Notes under the pieces: generated by a model
What the model was told of the DNA's origin: nothing
What the model saw: only the letters and a program-made list of their open reading frames with translations
Databases searched by the model: none
Part shown: positions 16,195 to 24,692 of the stretch, piece by piece
Layout: the number at the start of each line of letters is the position of its first letter
How positions within the stretch are numbered: position 1 is the stretch's first letter
Position numbers and translations under genes: made by a program
From: Lentisphaeria bacterium
GTDB taxonomy: Bacteria; Verrucomicrobiota; Lentisphaeria; Victivallales; Victivallaceae
NCBI GenBank assembly: GCA_017456285.1
Contig: JAFTJQ010000003.1
Location: 1 to 54,247 of the forward strand
DNA: 54,247 nt
Direction of reading: 5' to 3'

Positions 16195-17526
16195 TCAACC
16201 GAAAAACAAGCCCAAGAGCAGAATTATAAGTGCAGCAGCACTTCCTGAAATCAATGTACCCAGACTTTGCAGCTTTAACCCCTGACGCACACTCATACCG
16301 GAAAACTTCGTTACTACCCAGAAATAACTGTCATTGGTATGCGAAAATATCATTCCGCCGCAACATACCGCACAGCAGGTTAATGACCGCATTACCGCCG
16401 AACTTAAATGCAAACTATCCAATAACGGCAGACTAATACTTGCCGCTGTCAAAATCGCCAAAGTCGAAGACCCTTGGGCAATCTTCAAAACTGCGGCAAA
16501 AATCAAGGGTATCAAAAGGGCGAAAACACCTAAATTCCCAATTTTATGAGGTAAAAAAGTGGTGAAATCAACATTTTTCAGAACTTCGCCGAATGCTCCT
16601 CCGCTTGCGGTTATAACCAGAATATTAGCCGCTTCGACAACTGATTTTCCCATCAAACCATCGACAGTTAACTCTCGGTGATTACTTTTACCGATAACGA
16701 AAATTGCTAAAACCGCTCCGATTGCGAGAGCGATTATCGGAGTTCCGAAAATACTGCTTAATTTGACCAATTCAGCAGGGAGCTTGTCCTTGCCGAAACT
16801 GACAATCGAATTAGCACCGATTAGAAAAAGCGGAATTATTATCGGCAAAAATGCAATGCTCCAATGGCGATTAAAAAACTGCTCATTTTGAGTGTCATTA
16901 CCGGAAATTTCCGTATCGTCAAGTTTTTCGTTCCGCCCGGCAACGCAAGCAAAAAAGTATCCTGCACATGTCGCCCCGATTGCAGCAATCATTCCGAAAA
17001 AAAGCACAAGTCCGAATTCTGCCTCCAATATCGACATCGCCGCCAGCGGGCCCGGTGTCGGCGGAATGAAGCAGTGCGAAGCAAATAAGCCCATGCTTAA
17101 AGCGGTTGCTCCGATTGCTAAAGGAATTTTTGCCAGTGTGCCGATTTTTTTCCATAACCCGATTAAAATAATGAAAGCCGAATCGCAAAAAATGCAAATC
17201 GAAACGACATAACCGATTAGTGCCATAGCGGCAGGAGTATTTTTTTGCCCGATGAGACCGATAATTTTTTCGGCAATTACCTTTAAGGCGCCACGCTGTT
17301 CCATAAAAACGCCGATAATTGTACCGAGGATGATGACAATGCCGATGCTTTTCATGGTATTTCCGAAACCGCTTGCAATCATATTCAGAGTTTCGGCGAC
17401 ACCATTATTGTTGCCGACTCCGAAAACGAATGCACCGCACAATAAAATCGGCAACGGATGAATTTTCCAAACGGCAGTGATAAAAATTATAGCGACAATA
17501 ACCGCTATCAGCAAAATTATTGACAT
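16195..17526 (-). CDS. GntP family transporter (gluconate:H+ symporter type)
   Basis: Inner-membrane permease of 443 residues with about 12 hydrophobic helices. I place the start at 17526 (MSIILLIAVIVAIIF), which follows AAGGAGGTTTCT. The longer frame upstream to 17631 begins without a ribosome-binding site. Family features: FVFGVGNNNGVAETLNMIASGFG near the N-terminus, FVMEQ-like FMEQRGALKVIAEKI, HCFIPPTPGPLAAMSI (~165) and a C-terminal MIFSHTNDSYFWVVTKF. GntP members carry gluconate, glycerate, fructuronate and similar sugar acids. There is no kinase or dehydratase next to it to fix the substrate. Confidence 0.88.
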   Translation of the reverse strand: MSIILLIAVIVAIIFITAVWKIHPLPILLCGAFVFGVGNNNGVAETLNMIASGFGNTMKSIGIVIILGTIIGVFMEQRGALKVIAEKIIGLIGQKNTPAAMALIGYVVSICIFCDSAFIILIGLWKKIGTLAKIPLAIGATALSMGLFASHCFIPPTPGPLAAMSILEAEFGLVLFFGMIAAIGATCAGYFFACVAGRNEKLDDTEISGNDTQNEQFFNRHWSIAFLPIIIPLFLIGANSIVSFGKDKLPAELVKLSSIFGTPIIALAIGAVLAIFVIGKSNHRELTVDGLMGKSVVEAANILVITASGGAFGEVLKNVDFTTFLPHKIGNLGVFALLIPLIFAAVLKIAQGSSTLAILTAASISLPLLDSLHLSSAVMRSLTCCAVCCGGMIFSHTNDSYFWVVTKFSGMSVRQGLKLQSLGTLISGSAAALIILLLGLFFG

Positions 17527-17609
17527 AGAAACCTCCTTTTCTATCACTTCTAATATAAATTCCCTACAGCCAAATGCAACTTCAAAACCGCAAAATCCCC
17601 CTAAATAAT

Positions 17610-17622
17610 AATGCTTATGGTT
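17610..17622 (+). repeat. Left copy of a 13-nt direct repeat flanking the lipoprotein operon
   Basis: AATGCTTATGGTT here recurs in the same orientation at 21892-21904, just past the last gene of the lipoprotein operon. Thirteen identical bases on either side of a 4.2-kb AT-rich gene block could be an attachment-site footprint or a coincidence. Confidence 0.35.
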
Positions 17623-17741
17623 TTTTCTCAATAAAAAAATTATAAAAAATATATTTTCTCTGCTTGCAAATACAATAATAACAATTATATTTAATTCCAG
17701 ATTCTTTTTTTATAATTAACCAAATAGATAAAAGGTGTTCT

Positions 17742-18902
17742 ATGAAAAAAATTATGGCATTTTTTGGCGTGGGAGTTTTAACGTTTCTGTACGGTTGCGT
17801 AGCTCCTGAAGTAACAACAAGCAATCAAATTTCTCCTGATGCAGATCCATTGCAAGGCGGTATATCCAGTGCAGATATTCGAAGCGTTGCATCGCAAATG
17901 GCCCCGTCAATTTTGGCTTTACCTGAAATTGCAGAGGCTTCAGATTTAACCAGAATTAAGATTGCAGATTTCAAAAACAACAGCAGGTTTTTTATTGATA
18001 GTAATCTTTTTATGAAACGATTGGTATTGGAATTAAATCGTCATGGCAAAGGGCAAGTAAGATTTTTAAATAATAATGAAAAAATTCAAAAAACTCGCAT
18101 CGCAGCTTTAAAAGATCGTCAAGCCGCACAACTCCAAGAAAATTTAAAAAATATTGCAGCCGATTTAGCAAAATCTCCGGTCGCAGCAACCCCGATAAAA
18201 GTTGCTGTTATTCCTGTATTAAATACAAATTTAGTTAATATGAATGCAGATAGTTTTACTGCAATGCTGCGGTCTGAAATTGTAAATTCCTCCGCCGGCA
18301 GAATTCAATTTTTAATGCCCGGTATTACCGAAGGTGCGGATTATTATTTAACCGGTCAATTTATACCTGAAACAATGAAAACTGAAGGTATAATTAATTT
18401 GGCAGAATACATTCAAGTTGTTGATAGTCGGGTAAAAAACGGACAATCAATGTATATTGTAAATGATATGGCAAATGGGAACGTGCCAAGTCAGATAACA
18501 ACAGTCCAACACGGAGAAAACATCTCAAGTACCACCATAACCCCGGCAACAAATAAAATTGCTATATATGAAACTCATTTAAAAAATATTTTAAACAATC
18601 CGGAGTTAAGAAACAATCCGGACGTAAATAAGCGTCTCAATATTATGCTGGTTGATGCTAAAACTAAAACTGCTGTTTTTGAAAAAATGATTTTGGTTGA
18701 TCGAAAAATTTCTGACAATAGCGGTTCTGCTGATTATATTATTTCAGGAGAAATTAATGGTATGCATCAACGTAAAAACGGAACAGGTACTGATTATTTA
18801 ATGGTTACTATTCAATTAGTGGAAATTGATTCCGGAGAAACAATCTGGGAAGATGCTTATGAAGTAAAACGTATAAGTTCAAGCGGCATAGTATATAAAT
18901 AA
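17742..18902 (+). CDS. LpoB-like outer-membrane lipoprotein
   Basis: 386 residues with a lipoprotein signal ending LTFLYGC (Cys19). SADIRSVASQMAPSIL, IKIADFKNNSRFFIDSN and the C-terminal YIISGEINGMHQRKNGTGTD ... SGETIWEDAYEVKR resemble the periplasmic domain of LpoB, the lipoprotein activator of penicillin-binding protein 1B. E. coli LpoB is about 213 residues. Here the two halves are separated by roughly 190 residues, which contain another similar stretch (IKVAVIPVLNTNLVNMNADS, ADYYLTGQFI), so the domain may be duplicated or nested. It heads a four-gene operon; a TATAAT (17711-17716) lies upstream. The LpoB relationship is my reading of motifs. Confidence 0.7.
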   Translation: MKKIMAFFGVGVLTFLYGCVAPEVTTSNQISPDADPLQGGISSADIRSVASQMAPSILALPEIAEASDLTRIKIADFKNNSRFFIDSNLFMKRLVLELNRHGKGQVRFLNNNEKIQKTRIAALKDRQAAQLQENLKNIAADLAKSPVAATPIKVAVIPVLNTNLVNMNADSFTAMLRSEIVNSSAGRIQFLMPGITEGADYYLTGQFIPETMKTEGIINLAEYIQVVDSRVKNGQSMYIVNDMANGNVPSQITTVQHGENISSTTITPATNKIAIYETHLKNILNNPELRNNPDVNKRLNIMLVDAKTKTAVFEKMILVDRKISDNSGSADYIISGEINGMHQRKNGTGTDYLMVTIQLVEIDSGETIWEDAYEVKRISSSGIVYK

Positions 18903-18920
18903 ACAATAAGGAATCAGAAA

Positions 18921-19391
18921 ATGTTGAAATATAGCTTAAATTTATTGGTTGGTATTTGTGTTGTTTTAATCTGCGGTTGTCAGGCAACTTATAATGTTAA
19001 TCGTGCTTCTCATGCAGATTTGGCAAGTGAAGGAACTGTTGTTTTTACCCGTCCTGCAAAATTTGCTCCGCTTTTCGGTTCATATTCTTTAAGCGAATTT
19101 GTAGAAATTGTATATGAACGCAGTTCAAAAAATGAGGCAGGGCAAATGGTTGTAGAGTTGGGGATTCGCAACAGAGGTCCTGTAAGTTGGACTAACTGGG
19201 ATAGAAAGGCTCCAGAACGCATCACCTTAAAAATTCGCAGTAATTTTTATCTTGAAAACAGCATAAATTCTCCGATAGTTTATTCCACCAATCAACAGGA
19301 AATTGTTATCAGCAGAGGCGAAACCTATGCGTACAAGGTTACTTGCCCGAATGTTAATGCTATGGGCTATCAAATTATCCTTGGAGATTAA
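18921..19391 (+). CDS. Small lipoprotein, YcfL-like
   Basis: 156 residues with a lipoprotein signal (VVLICGC, Cys20). The rest looks like a beta-sandwich: VVFTRPAKFAPLFGSYSLSE, MVVELGIRNRGPVSWTNWDR and a C-terminal GETYAYKVTCPNVNAMGYQI. The repeated strands and the N/R-rich middle recall the YcfL/DUF1425 lipoproteins, which sit next to lpoB in E. coli. The position just after an LpoB-like gene supports this. The starting ATG has AAGGAATC upstream. No enzymatic motif is seen; it is probably a structural or accessory envelope component. Confidence 0.55.
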   Translation: MLKYSLNLLVGICVVLICGCQATYNVNRASHADLASEGTVVFTRPAKFAPLFGSYSLSEFVEIVYERSSKNEAGQMVVELGIRNRGPVSWTNWDRKAPERITLKIRSNFYLENSINSPIVYSTNQQEIVISRGETYAYKVTCPNVNAMGYQIILGD

Positions 19392-19397
19392 TAAAAG

Positions 19398-20789
19398 ATG
19401 AAAAAATTCTTGCAGTGGTTTATTATTGCTTGCATGGCAGGAATTATTGGGGGCGGCTGCAATAGTTACGATAGTGATTTTGTTTATAAATCAGAAAAAG
19501 CCCTAAAAGCGATGGAAGACATGAGTGCAGTCGCACATGAAGAATTTTTACGAGGTTCATACAATGATGCGGAAGCTCGATTAAGATCATTGATTACTGA
19601 AAGGACAGTCAGTCGCCCCCTGTATCAACTTGAATTAATATCCGTACTTTTAATGAATGGCAAAAAAGAAGAAGCTCATGAGTTAATGATGCGTTTGCAT
19701 GAAGATTTAGAGCTTTTATTTGATGCGGAATCAGAGGAAAAAGCACAAAGCATTTGGCATGGTGAAATTAATAAAGTGTACAAAGGTGATTCTTATGAAC
19801 GAGCCACTTTTTATGCATTAATGGCATTATCTTTCATTCAGCAAGAAAATTATGAAGATGCTTTACGGGCAATTAAAAATGGGCTGCTCGCAGATGCAGA
19901 TTCCAATTCAGAAGATGCCATTAATGATTATGCATTATTGCATTATTTGGGATATTTTGCTGCTCAAAAATTAAATTATGAAGCAGAGGCTCAAGAATAT
20001 TTACAAGCAATGTTCGGAGCAATGGGCAATAGAAATTTCAATGGACATGAAAACAATTGCTTTTCTCAATTACAAAACAATAACGCCAACACTCTGCTTG
20101 TTGTATGGGTCGGAGAAGCACCTACAGTTGCTTGTACCGGAGAGTACGAGGAAAACAGAACTATCATTTGCGGTCGTTTGCCTTTTACTGCAATGAGCCT
20201 TGCAGTAAATGCTTCATCCGCCTTTATGGTTGCCAATAATTTAGGCGACTTAGATTATCAGGCTACCACCAGAGGCGGAAGATTAATGGATAATGTTTTA
20301 GCAAATAAGGCGGCAGTCAAAAAAGGCATGGAAGTTACAAGTAATATATTTTTTATCGCCGGAACCGGCTTAATTATTGCAGGGGGAGCCTGCATAAACT
20401 CCAGTCCCACGGTTGGAATATGCTTATTAGGAGCAGGCGGCTCATGTTATATCTGCGGACTGGGAATCTATTTCATAGGATACATGATGAACCCCGCAGC
20501 AGATGGTCGTTATTGGCGAAATATCCCCGGGCAATTATACATAATTCCATTGAATTTGCCTCAAGGAGAACACAAAATTGCTTTAACAGGCTATCATAAT
20601 TCAGATCGCGTTGCTTTATCAATATTCGATGTAAACATATCAGATGATACCAAAATGAATATTATTCACCTGCCGATGATGCAACAAAGTGCAGACATTT
20701 GGCAAGCGACTCAAGATAAGTTGCAAGAAGAGATTACTAATGCAGAGCAAAAGGCAGGCGTTTCTCGTTTTGATAAGGAATTAAAATAG
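19398..20789 (+). CDS. COG3014-like lipoprotein with TPR-type helices
   Basis: 463 residues. The signal ends IIGGGC (Cys21). Residues ~30-200 are helical and TPR-like (AVAHEEFLRGSYNDAEARL, ALSFIQQENYEDALRAI). LLVVWVGEAP at ~230 begins a beta-rich part. A glycine-rich hydrophobic stretch (GTGLIIAGGACINSSPTVGI, then further to ~355) could be membrane-inserted. The segment RNIPGQLYIIPLNLPQGEHK follows. The layout matches the COG3014 proteins found beside lpoB/ycfL genes in several gammaproteobacteria. Function unknown. It starts 6 bp after the previous stop and ends 19 bp before the Sel1 gene. Confidence 0.55.
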   Translation: MKKFLQWFIIACMAGIIGGGCNSYDSDFVYKSEKALKAMEDMSAVAHEEFLRGSYNDAEARLRSLITERTVSRPLYQLELISVLLMNGKKEEAHELMMRLHEDLELLFDAESEEKAQSIWHGEINKVYKGDSYERATFYALMALSFIQQENYEDALRAIKNGLLADADSNSEDAINDYALLHYLGYFAAQKLNYEAEAQEYLQAMFGAMGNRNFNGHENNCFSQLQNNNANTLLVVWVGEAPTVACTGEYEENRTIICGRLPFTAMSLAVNASSAFMVANNLGDLDYQATTRGGRLMDNVLANKAAVKKGMEVTSNIFFIAGTGLIIAGGACINSSPTVGICLLGAGGSCYICGLGIYFIGYMMNPAADGRYWRNIPGQLYIIPLNLPQGEHKIALTGYHNSDRVALSIFDVNISDDTKMNIIHLPMMQQSADIWQATQDKLQEEITNAEQKAGVSRFDKELK

Positions 20790-20808
20790 ATATGGGGGCA
20801 TCTTAATT

Positions 20809-21819
20809 ATGAGGAATATTGTATTGCTTTGTTTTTTTTGGTTATTTTTTGTTAGCGGCTGTATCTATGATACTTTTACTGCGATACCGATTTATCCTGA
20901 TAATAATAATGATTATGATTGTTCAACAATTATTGATATTTCTCCATTTGCTAATGAAGCAGTATTGGCAGAAGTAATCACCCATTTTAAACAAAATAAC
21001 TATAATAATATTTTATGTGGAAATTACTATCAAGATAAAGTTCCTGAAAATATTAAAATTTTTACAATTTTAAGTTTTTACAGTCAATTATTAAATTGTG
21101 AAAACGGTAAATATTTAGAAAATCGCATTATTGTTTTAGTTAGAGAACCCGGGGCAATTATCAATGGTAAACTTACCTATGAACAACCTCGCTATTTTCA
21201 AGCATTCAGCCAGGAATATATCGGCGAAAGAGAGATTACTCAGGAAGATATTCAAAACGCACTAACTATTGCAGTAAAAAATTTATTTAAAATTGATGAG
21301 TTCAGAAAATCTTTGGAACCCCCATTATCAACATCAAATTTATTACCGGAAATTGTTACTTTGGACGCAAATGGGTATTGGGAAATTTCCAAATATTACC
21401 AAAATAAAAAAGTTGCTGATTTTTATGAGGCTTTAAGATTTGCTTATTTTGCGGCAGAATCAGGAAATAAAGAGGCAATAAAATATTTAAGCATCAACTC
21501 TTTGAACGATAAATATATTCTCGGATTGCCTGAAAAATATTTTAATTTTATTCAAAATATGGCAAATTCAGGTAATGCCGAAGCCCAAAATAAATTGGGA
21601 GAAATGTTCGAAAATGGCGAATTTGTGTCGATGGATCAAGTTGCTGCTTATAATTGGTATCAAAAGTCCGCTGCTCAAGGATATGCTTATGCCCAATATA
21701 ATCTTGGCCGTTGTTATGAATACGGCTATGGAGTTGAACGTAATGAATATAATGCTGTTCATTGGTATCGTTTAGCGGCACAACAAGGATTACAAGACGC
21801 AATCTTTAAATTAAAATAA
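20809..21819 (+). CDS. Lipoprotein with C-terminal Sel1 repeats
   Basis: 336 residues. Signal with lipobox FVSGC (Cys18). The middle (~45-200) is a mixed-fold domain I do not recognise, containing KIFTILSFYSQLLNCENGKY and RIIVLVREPGAIINGKLTYE. The C-terminal ~80 residues hold two clear Sel1-like repeats: NAEAQNKLGEMFENGEFVSM and YAQYNLGRCYEYGYGVERNE. Sel1 repeats usually mediate protein-protein contacts. The gene is visibly more AT-rich than its housekeeping neighbours, with runs of AAT, TAT and AAA codons, so it may be acquired. It is the last gene of the four-lipoprotein operon. Confidence 0.75.
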   Translation: MRNIVLLCFFWLFFVSGCIYDTFTAIPIYPDNNNDYDCSTIIDISPFANEAVLAEVITHFKQNNYNNILCGNYYQDKVPENIKIFTILSFYSQLLNCENGKYLENRIIVLVREPGAIINGKLTYEQPRYFQAFSQEYIGEREITQEDIQNALTIAVKNLFKIDEFRKSLEPPLSTSNLLPEIVTLDANGYWEISKYYQNKKVADFYEALRFAYFAAESGNKEAIKYLSINSLNDKYILGLPEKYFNFIQNMANSGNAEAQNKLGEMFENGEFVSMDQVAAYNWYQKSAAQGYAYAQYNLGRCYEYGYGVERNEYNAVHWYRLAAQQGLQDAIFKLK

Positions 21820-21891
21820 CTTCCCACTCCCCGTCGAAAATACCAAGTGCATATTATTTTTATCGCATTTTTCACAAGGTTTTAAAATTGC

Positions 21892-21904
21892 AATGCTTAT
21901 GGTT
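21892..21904 (+). repeat. Right copy of the 13-nt direct repeat
   Basis: AATGCTTATGGTT, identical and co-oriented with 17610-17622. The TGCTTA inside it also pairs with TAAGCA shortly downstream (~21928), forming a weak stem in the convergent intergenic region between the Sel1 lipoprotein and the CYTH gene. Confidence 0.35.
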
Positions 21905-21956
21905 GTTGTTCGCTTTAGAACATTAAGCACGGACTATGCCGCCATACATCCATGCA

Positions 21957-22418
21957 TCAATTGCTTGCCAGATATTGATTGGTGTACTTCGGGTCATCGC
22001 TAACTTCCTCTCCGACCCAAGCAGGTAATTTTAGCAGAGTTTTTTCACTCGGCAACTCTACTTCAGCGATAATCAGAGGCTCATGCCGATCTGCAAAAAC
22101 ATCAATCTCCCAGAGAAAATTATTTTCTCGAAGATAATAGCGATTTTTTTTGACAGTCCGTTCCTTGCAAAACTTATTAAGCATAAATTCCCCGTCAGCA
22201 TAAGGAATTTCATACTCAAATTCATTACGAATTATGCCATTGTCTATTGCAACTCGACCTTTGATACAGAGAAATGCCTTTTGGTTTTTAAGACGTACCC
22301 GGATTGAGATACCTTTTTCACTTAAAAAATATCCCTGCTCAATGCGGTCAAAAGATTCGGCACGCTCGATTACCGACCGATCCTTGACCAAAAATTTTCG
22401 CTCAACCTCTAAATTCAT
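21957..22418 (-). CDS. CYTH domain protein (triphosphate tunnel metalloenzyme family)
   Basis: 153 residues with the ExExK motif at the N-terminus (LEVERKFLV), and then the typical eight-strand tunnel pattern: GYFLSEKGISIRVRLKNQKA, FLCIKGRVAIDNGIIRNEFE, RYYLRENNFLWEIDVFADRH and LIIAEVELPSE. Members hydrolyse tripolyphosphate or other triphosphates with Mg or Mn; many are annotated just as adenylate cyclase-like. The single short domain without CHAD suggests a stand-alone triphosphatase. It begins 2 bp after the preceding lipoprotein gene. Confidence 0.88.
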   Translation of the reverse strand: MNLEVERKFLVKDRSVIERAESFDRIEQGYFLSEKGISIRVRLKNQKAFLCIKGRVAIDNGIIRNEFEYEIPYADGEFMLNKFCKERTVKKNRYYLRENNFLWEIDVFADRHEPLIIAEVELPSEKTLLKLPAWVGEEVSDDPKYTNQYLASN

Positions 22419-22420
22419 TG

Positions 22421-22951
22421 TTAAAAACCACTCGGACTCGGATTTAATTCTCGATAATTGCGTTTGGCAAATTTTTCAATTCCGTTGGCGAAAACTTCAT
22501 TAAACGGTCCGATTAATGTAACCCATTCGCTGTCTTCGTCATGTCCGTCATCAGGAGTGAACATGCAATAGTAAGCATCGTCAATCAAAACTACATGTTT
22601 CGCGTGATTATCATAAGAGAGCTGAAGCCAAATTTTCATAGCGGTATGATTCAACTTCAATGAAATATCGTAACTGTGCGGATCGTCTTCTCTCTGCAAA
22701 GCAATTGCATCGACAATCATCGCAGAATTGATCAGCGGATGGCGGTTAATTACGATGTTTTTGCCGTCGACACTTGTTAAATTTTTCTCCAAATCCAGCC
22801 CTCTCGGGTACTTAATGTAATTGTGGATTGCGATGGTGAATTTTGGGTCATGTTTTCTGATATTTACGTTAAAAATATCTTCCATAGTCGAACATGAACT
22901 AAAAAACAGACATGCTGCAATGCCGACAAAAAACAAAAATAATTTTTTCAT
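22421..22951 (-). CDS. Hypothetical lipoprotein
   Basis: 176 residues. A lipoprotein signal ends LFFSSC (Cys20). The mature part is a mixed-fold soluble domain with SYDISLKLNHTAMKIWLQLS, AKHVVLIDDAYYCMFTPDDG and a C-terminal WVTLIGPFNEVFANGIEKFA. I do not recognise the family. It lies between the aldo/keto reductase (25 bp) and the CYTH gene (2 bp) and so is probably part of the operon. No catalytic signature is seen. Confidence 0.7.
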   Translation of the reverse strand: MKKLFLFFVGIAACLFFSSCSTMEDIFNVNIRKHDPKFTIAIHNYIKYPRGLDLEKNLTSVDGKNIVINRHPLINSAMIVDAIALQREDDPHSYDISLKLNHTAMKIWLQLSYDNHAKHVVLIDDAYYCMFTPDDGHDEDSEWVTLIGPFNEVFANGIEKFAKRNYRELNPSPSGF

Positions 22952-22976
22952 AATTTTAATTTAATCCTTTCTATTA

Positions 22977-23984
22977 TTATCTACTGTATTTGAACTTGCT
23001 GAAAATTACTGAATCAATTTCTTCGTATTCATCATCGGAGAAACTGCTTCGCTTGGCAGCTAAAGCAATCTCCTCAATCTGCTCACAACTGCTTGCTCCG
23101 AAAAGTGCAGAAGTAACCCCGTTTCTGCTTAAAACCCATGAAATTGCCATTTGCGACAGCGATTGATTACGTCTTTTGGCCAGCGCATTGAGTTTAGAAA
23201 TTTTCTCCAGCAAATCGGGGGTAATGCTGTCAATTTTCAAAAATTGATTACGACTTGCCCGTGAATTATCGGGAATACCTTTCAGGTATTTTGAACTTAA
23301 AAGTCCCTGTGCCAAAGGTGAGAAGCAGATCATTCCCTTGCCGAGTTTCTGCAACAATTCGAGCATACCTGAACTCTCCTGTTTGCGGTTAAGCATATTG
23401 AATGAACCCTGATAAATTACTCCCGGCGTTTTTAATTCATTAAGAATACTGAATGCCTGCAATGCTCCCTCTGTATCGTAATTTGAAATTCCGACATAGA
23501 GAGCTTTGCCGCTTCGTACAATTTGGTCAAGTGCCAACATCGACTCCTCAATCGGAGTTCCCGGATCGGGTCGGTGATGATAAAAAATATCAAAGTATTC
23601 AAGCTTGGTGCGTTTCAGACTTTGGTCACAGCTGGCAATCAAAGACTTCCGAGACCCCCAATCTCCGTACGGTCCGTCCCACATCGGATAACCTGCCTTG
23701 CTTGAAACGATAATTTCATCACGATATTTTTGCAAATTTTCGGAGTAAATTTTGCCGAAATTCTCCTCGGCACTGCCCGGACGAGGCCCGTAATTATTGG
23801 CAATATCAAAGTGGATAATCCCTAAATCAAATGCTCGCAAAATCATTGCTTGAGCATTATCAAAATTATCAATGCTGCCGAAATTATGCCACAACCCCAA
23901 TGAAACTTTAGGTAAAACCAAACCGCTTTTGCCACAGCGATTATATTCCATTGCCAAATATCGATTTTTATCCGCTTCGTACAT
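22977..23984 (-). CDS. Aldo/keto reductase, YghZ-like
   Basis: NAD(P)H-dependent TIM-barrel oxidoreductase. 335 residues. GIIHFDIANNYGPRPGSAEE carries the catalytic Asp and Tyr; the catalytic Lys is in VSSKAGYPMWDGPYG and the His in FDIFYHHRPDPGTP. The cofactor-binding C-terminus includes SALFGASSCEQIEE. The PGSAEENFG motif and the WDGPYGDWGS insert are close to YghZ (L-glyceraldehyde 3-phosphate reductase), but the substrate is uncertain. RBS GAGAGGG before ATG 23984. It follows the HAD phosphatase. Confidence 0.9.
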   Translation of the reverse strand: MYEADKNRYLAMEYNRCGKSGLVLPKVSLGLWHNFGSIDNFDNAQAMILRAFDLGIIHFDIANNYGPRPGSAEENFGKIYSENLQKYRDEIIVSSKAGYPMWDGPYGDWGSRKSLIASCDQSLKRTKLEYFDIFYHHRPDPGTPIEESMLALDQIVRSGKALYVGISNYDTEGALQAFSILNELKTPGVIYQGSFNMLNRKQESSGMLELLQKLGKGMICFSPLAQGLLSSKYLKGIPDNSRASRNQFLKIDSITPDLLEKISKLNALAKRRNQSLSQMAISWVLSRNGVTSALFGASSCEQIEEIALAAKRSSFSDDEYEEIDSVIFSKFKYSR

Positions 23985-24011
23985 AGTTACCCTCTCTTTT
24001 TTTTGTTTATA

Positions 24012-24680
24012 TTACTTAAATTCTAAAATTTCCCAATTGTTTTTTTCTGCTAATTCCCGCAATGCTGCCGAAGGATTAACCGCATAAGCTTTGCCGACCG
24101 CCTGCAAAATATTTGCATCATTGATACTGTCGCCATAGTAAGCCATATCGCTTAAAGCAACTCCTCGCTGTCGGCAAAATTCCTCTGCTTTCGTCACTTT
24201 TCCTGCTTGAGCGGCATATATTCCGTCAATTTTTCCGTCAAATTTGCCATTTTCGTCAATTTTTAATTCCGTCCCCCAAAGCCCGTCAACTCCGAAAAAT
24301 TCGGCGACACTTTCAGCAATAACAGTATTTGTTGAGGTCAAAATATAGACTTCACAGCCATTTTTTTTCAAATCCTGAATGCGTTTAATCGCAGAATTAT
24401 AAATTTTAGGTTTAACTATTTTCAAAAAGTGACGGCGACAAATTTCCGTCATTTCCTCATGGGTTTTGCCGATAAATTCATTGAGTTGAAAACGAATAAA
24501 TTCGTCAAAATCCAATTCTCCGCGATTATAATCATCAAAAAATTTATCAGCTAATTCCAAATCGGATTCGGGGGCGATTTTTTCTGCCACTAAAAATTCT
24601 TTCCAACTGACATCACAATCATTGTTTATCAATGTGTGATCCATATCAAAAAAGTGTATTTTTATTGATTTTTCGTCCAT
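24012..24680 (-). CDS. HAD-IB family phosphatase
   Basis: 222 residues. Motif I is FFDMDHTLIN (nucleophile Asp12 and acid Asp14). Motif II is YILTSTNT. Motif III/IV combines KVTKAEEFC with YYGDSINDANILQAVG. A helical cap (~30-95) places it in the SerB/CicA-like IB group, which dephosphorylates phosphoserine, phospholipids or sugar phosphates; IB members with this pattern are often listed just as hydrolases. It lies 12 bp after the phosphohexomutase, so a sugar phosphate substrate is an inference from context. Confidence 0.85.
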   Translation of the reverse strand: MDEKSIKIHFFDMDHTLINNDCDVSWKEFLVAEKIAPESDLELADKFFDDYNRGELDFDEFIRFQLNEFIGKTHEEMTEICRRHFLKIVKPKIYNSAIKRIQDLKKNGCEVYILTSTNTVIAESVAEFFGVDGLWGTELKIDENGKFDGKIDGIYAAQAGKVTKAEEFCRQRGVALSDMAYYGDSINDANILQAVGKAYAVNPSAALRELAEKNNWEILEFK

Positions 24681-24692
24681 TTTTACCTCGTT

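Noticed and set aside
16195-17631. Longer GntP permease starting at 17631
   Set aside because: The extra 35 residues are polar and have no ribosome-binding site, while AAGGAGG precedes the ATG at 17526.
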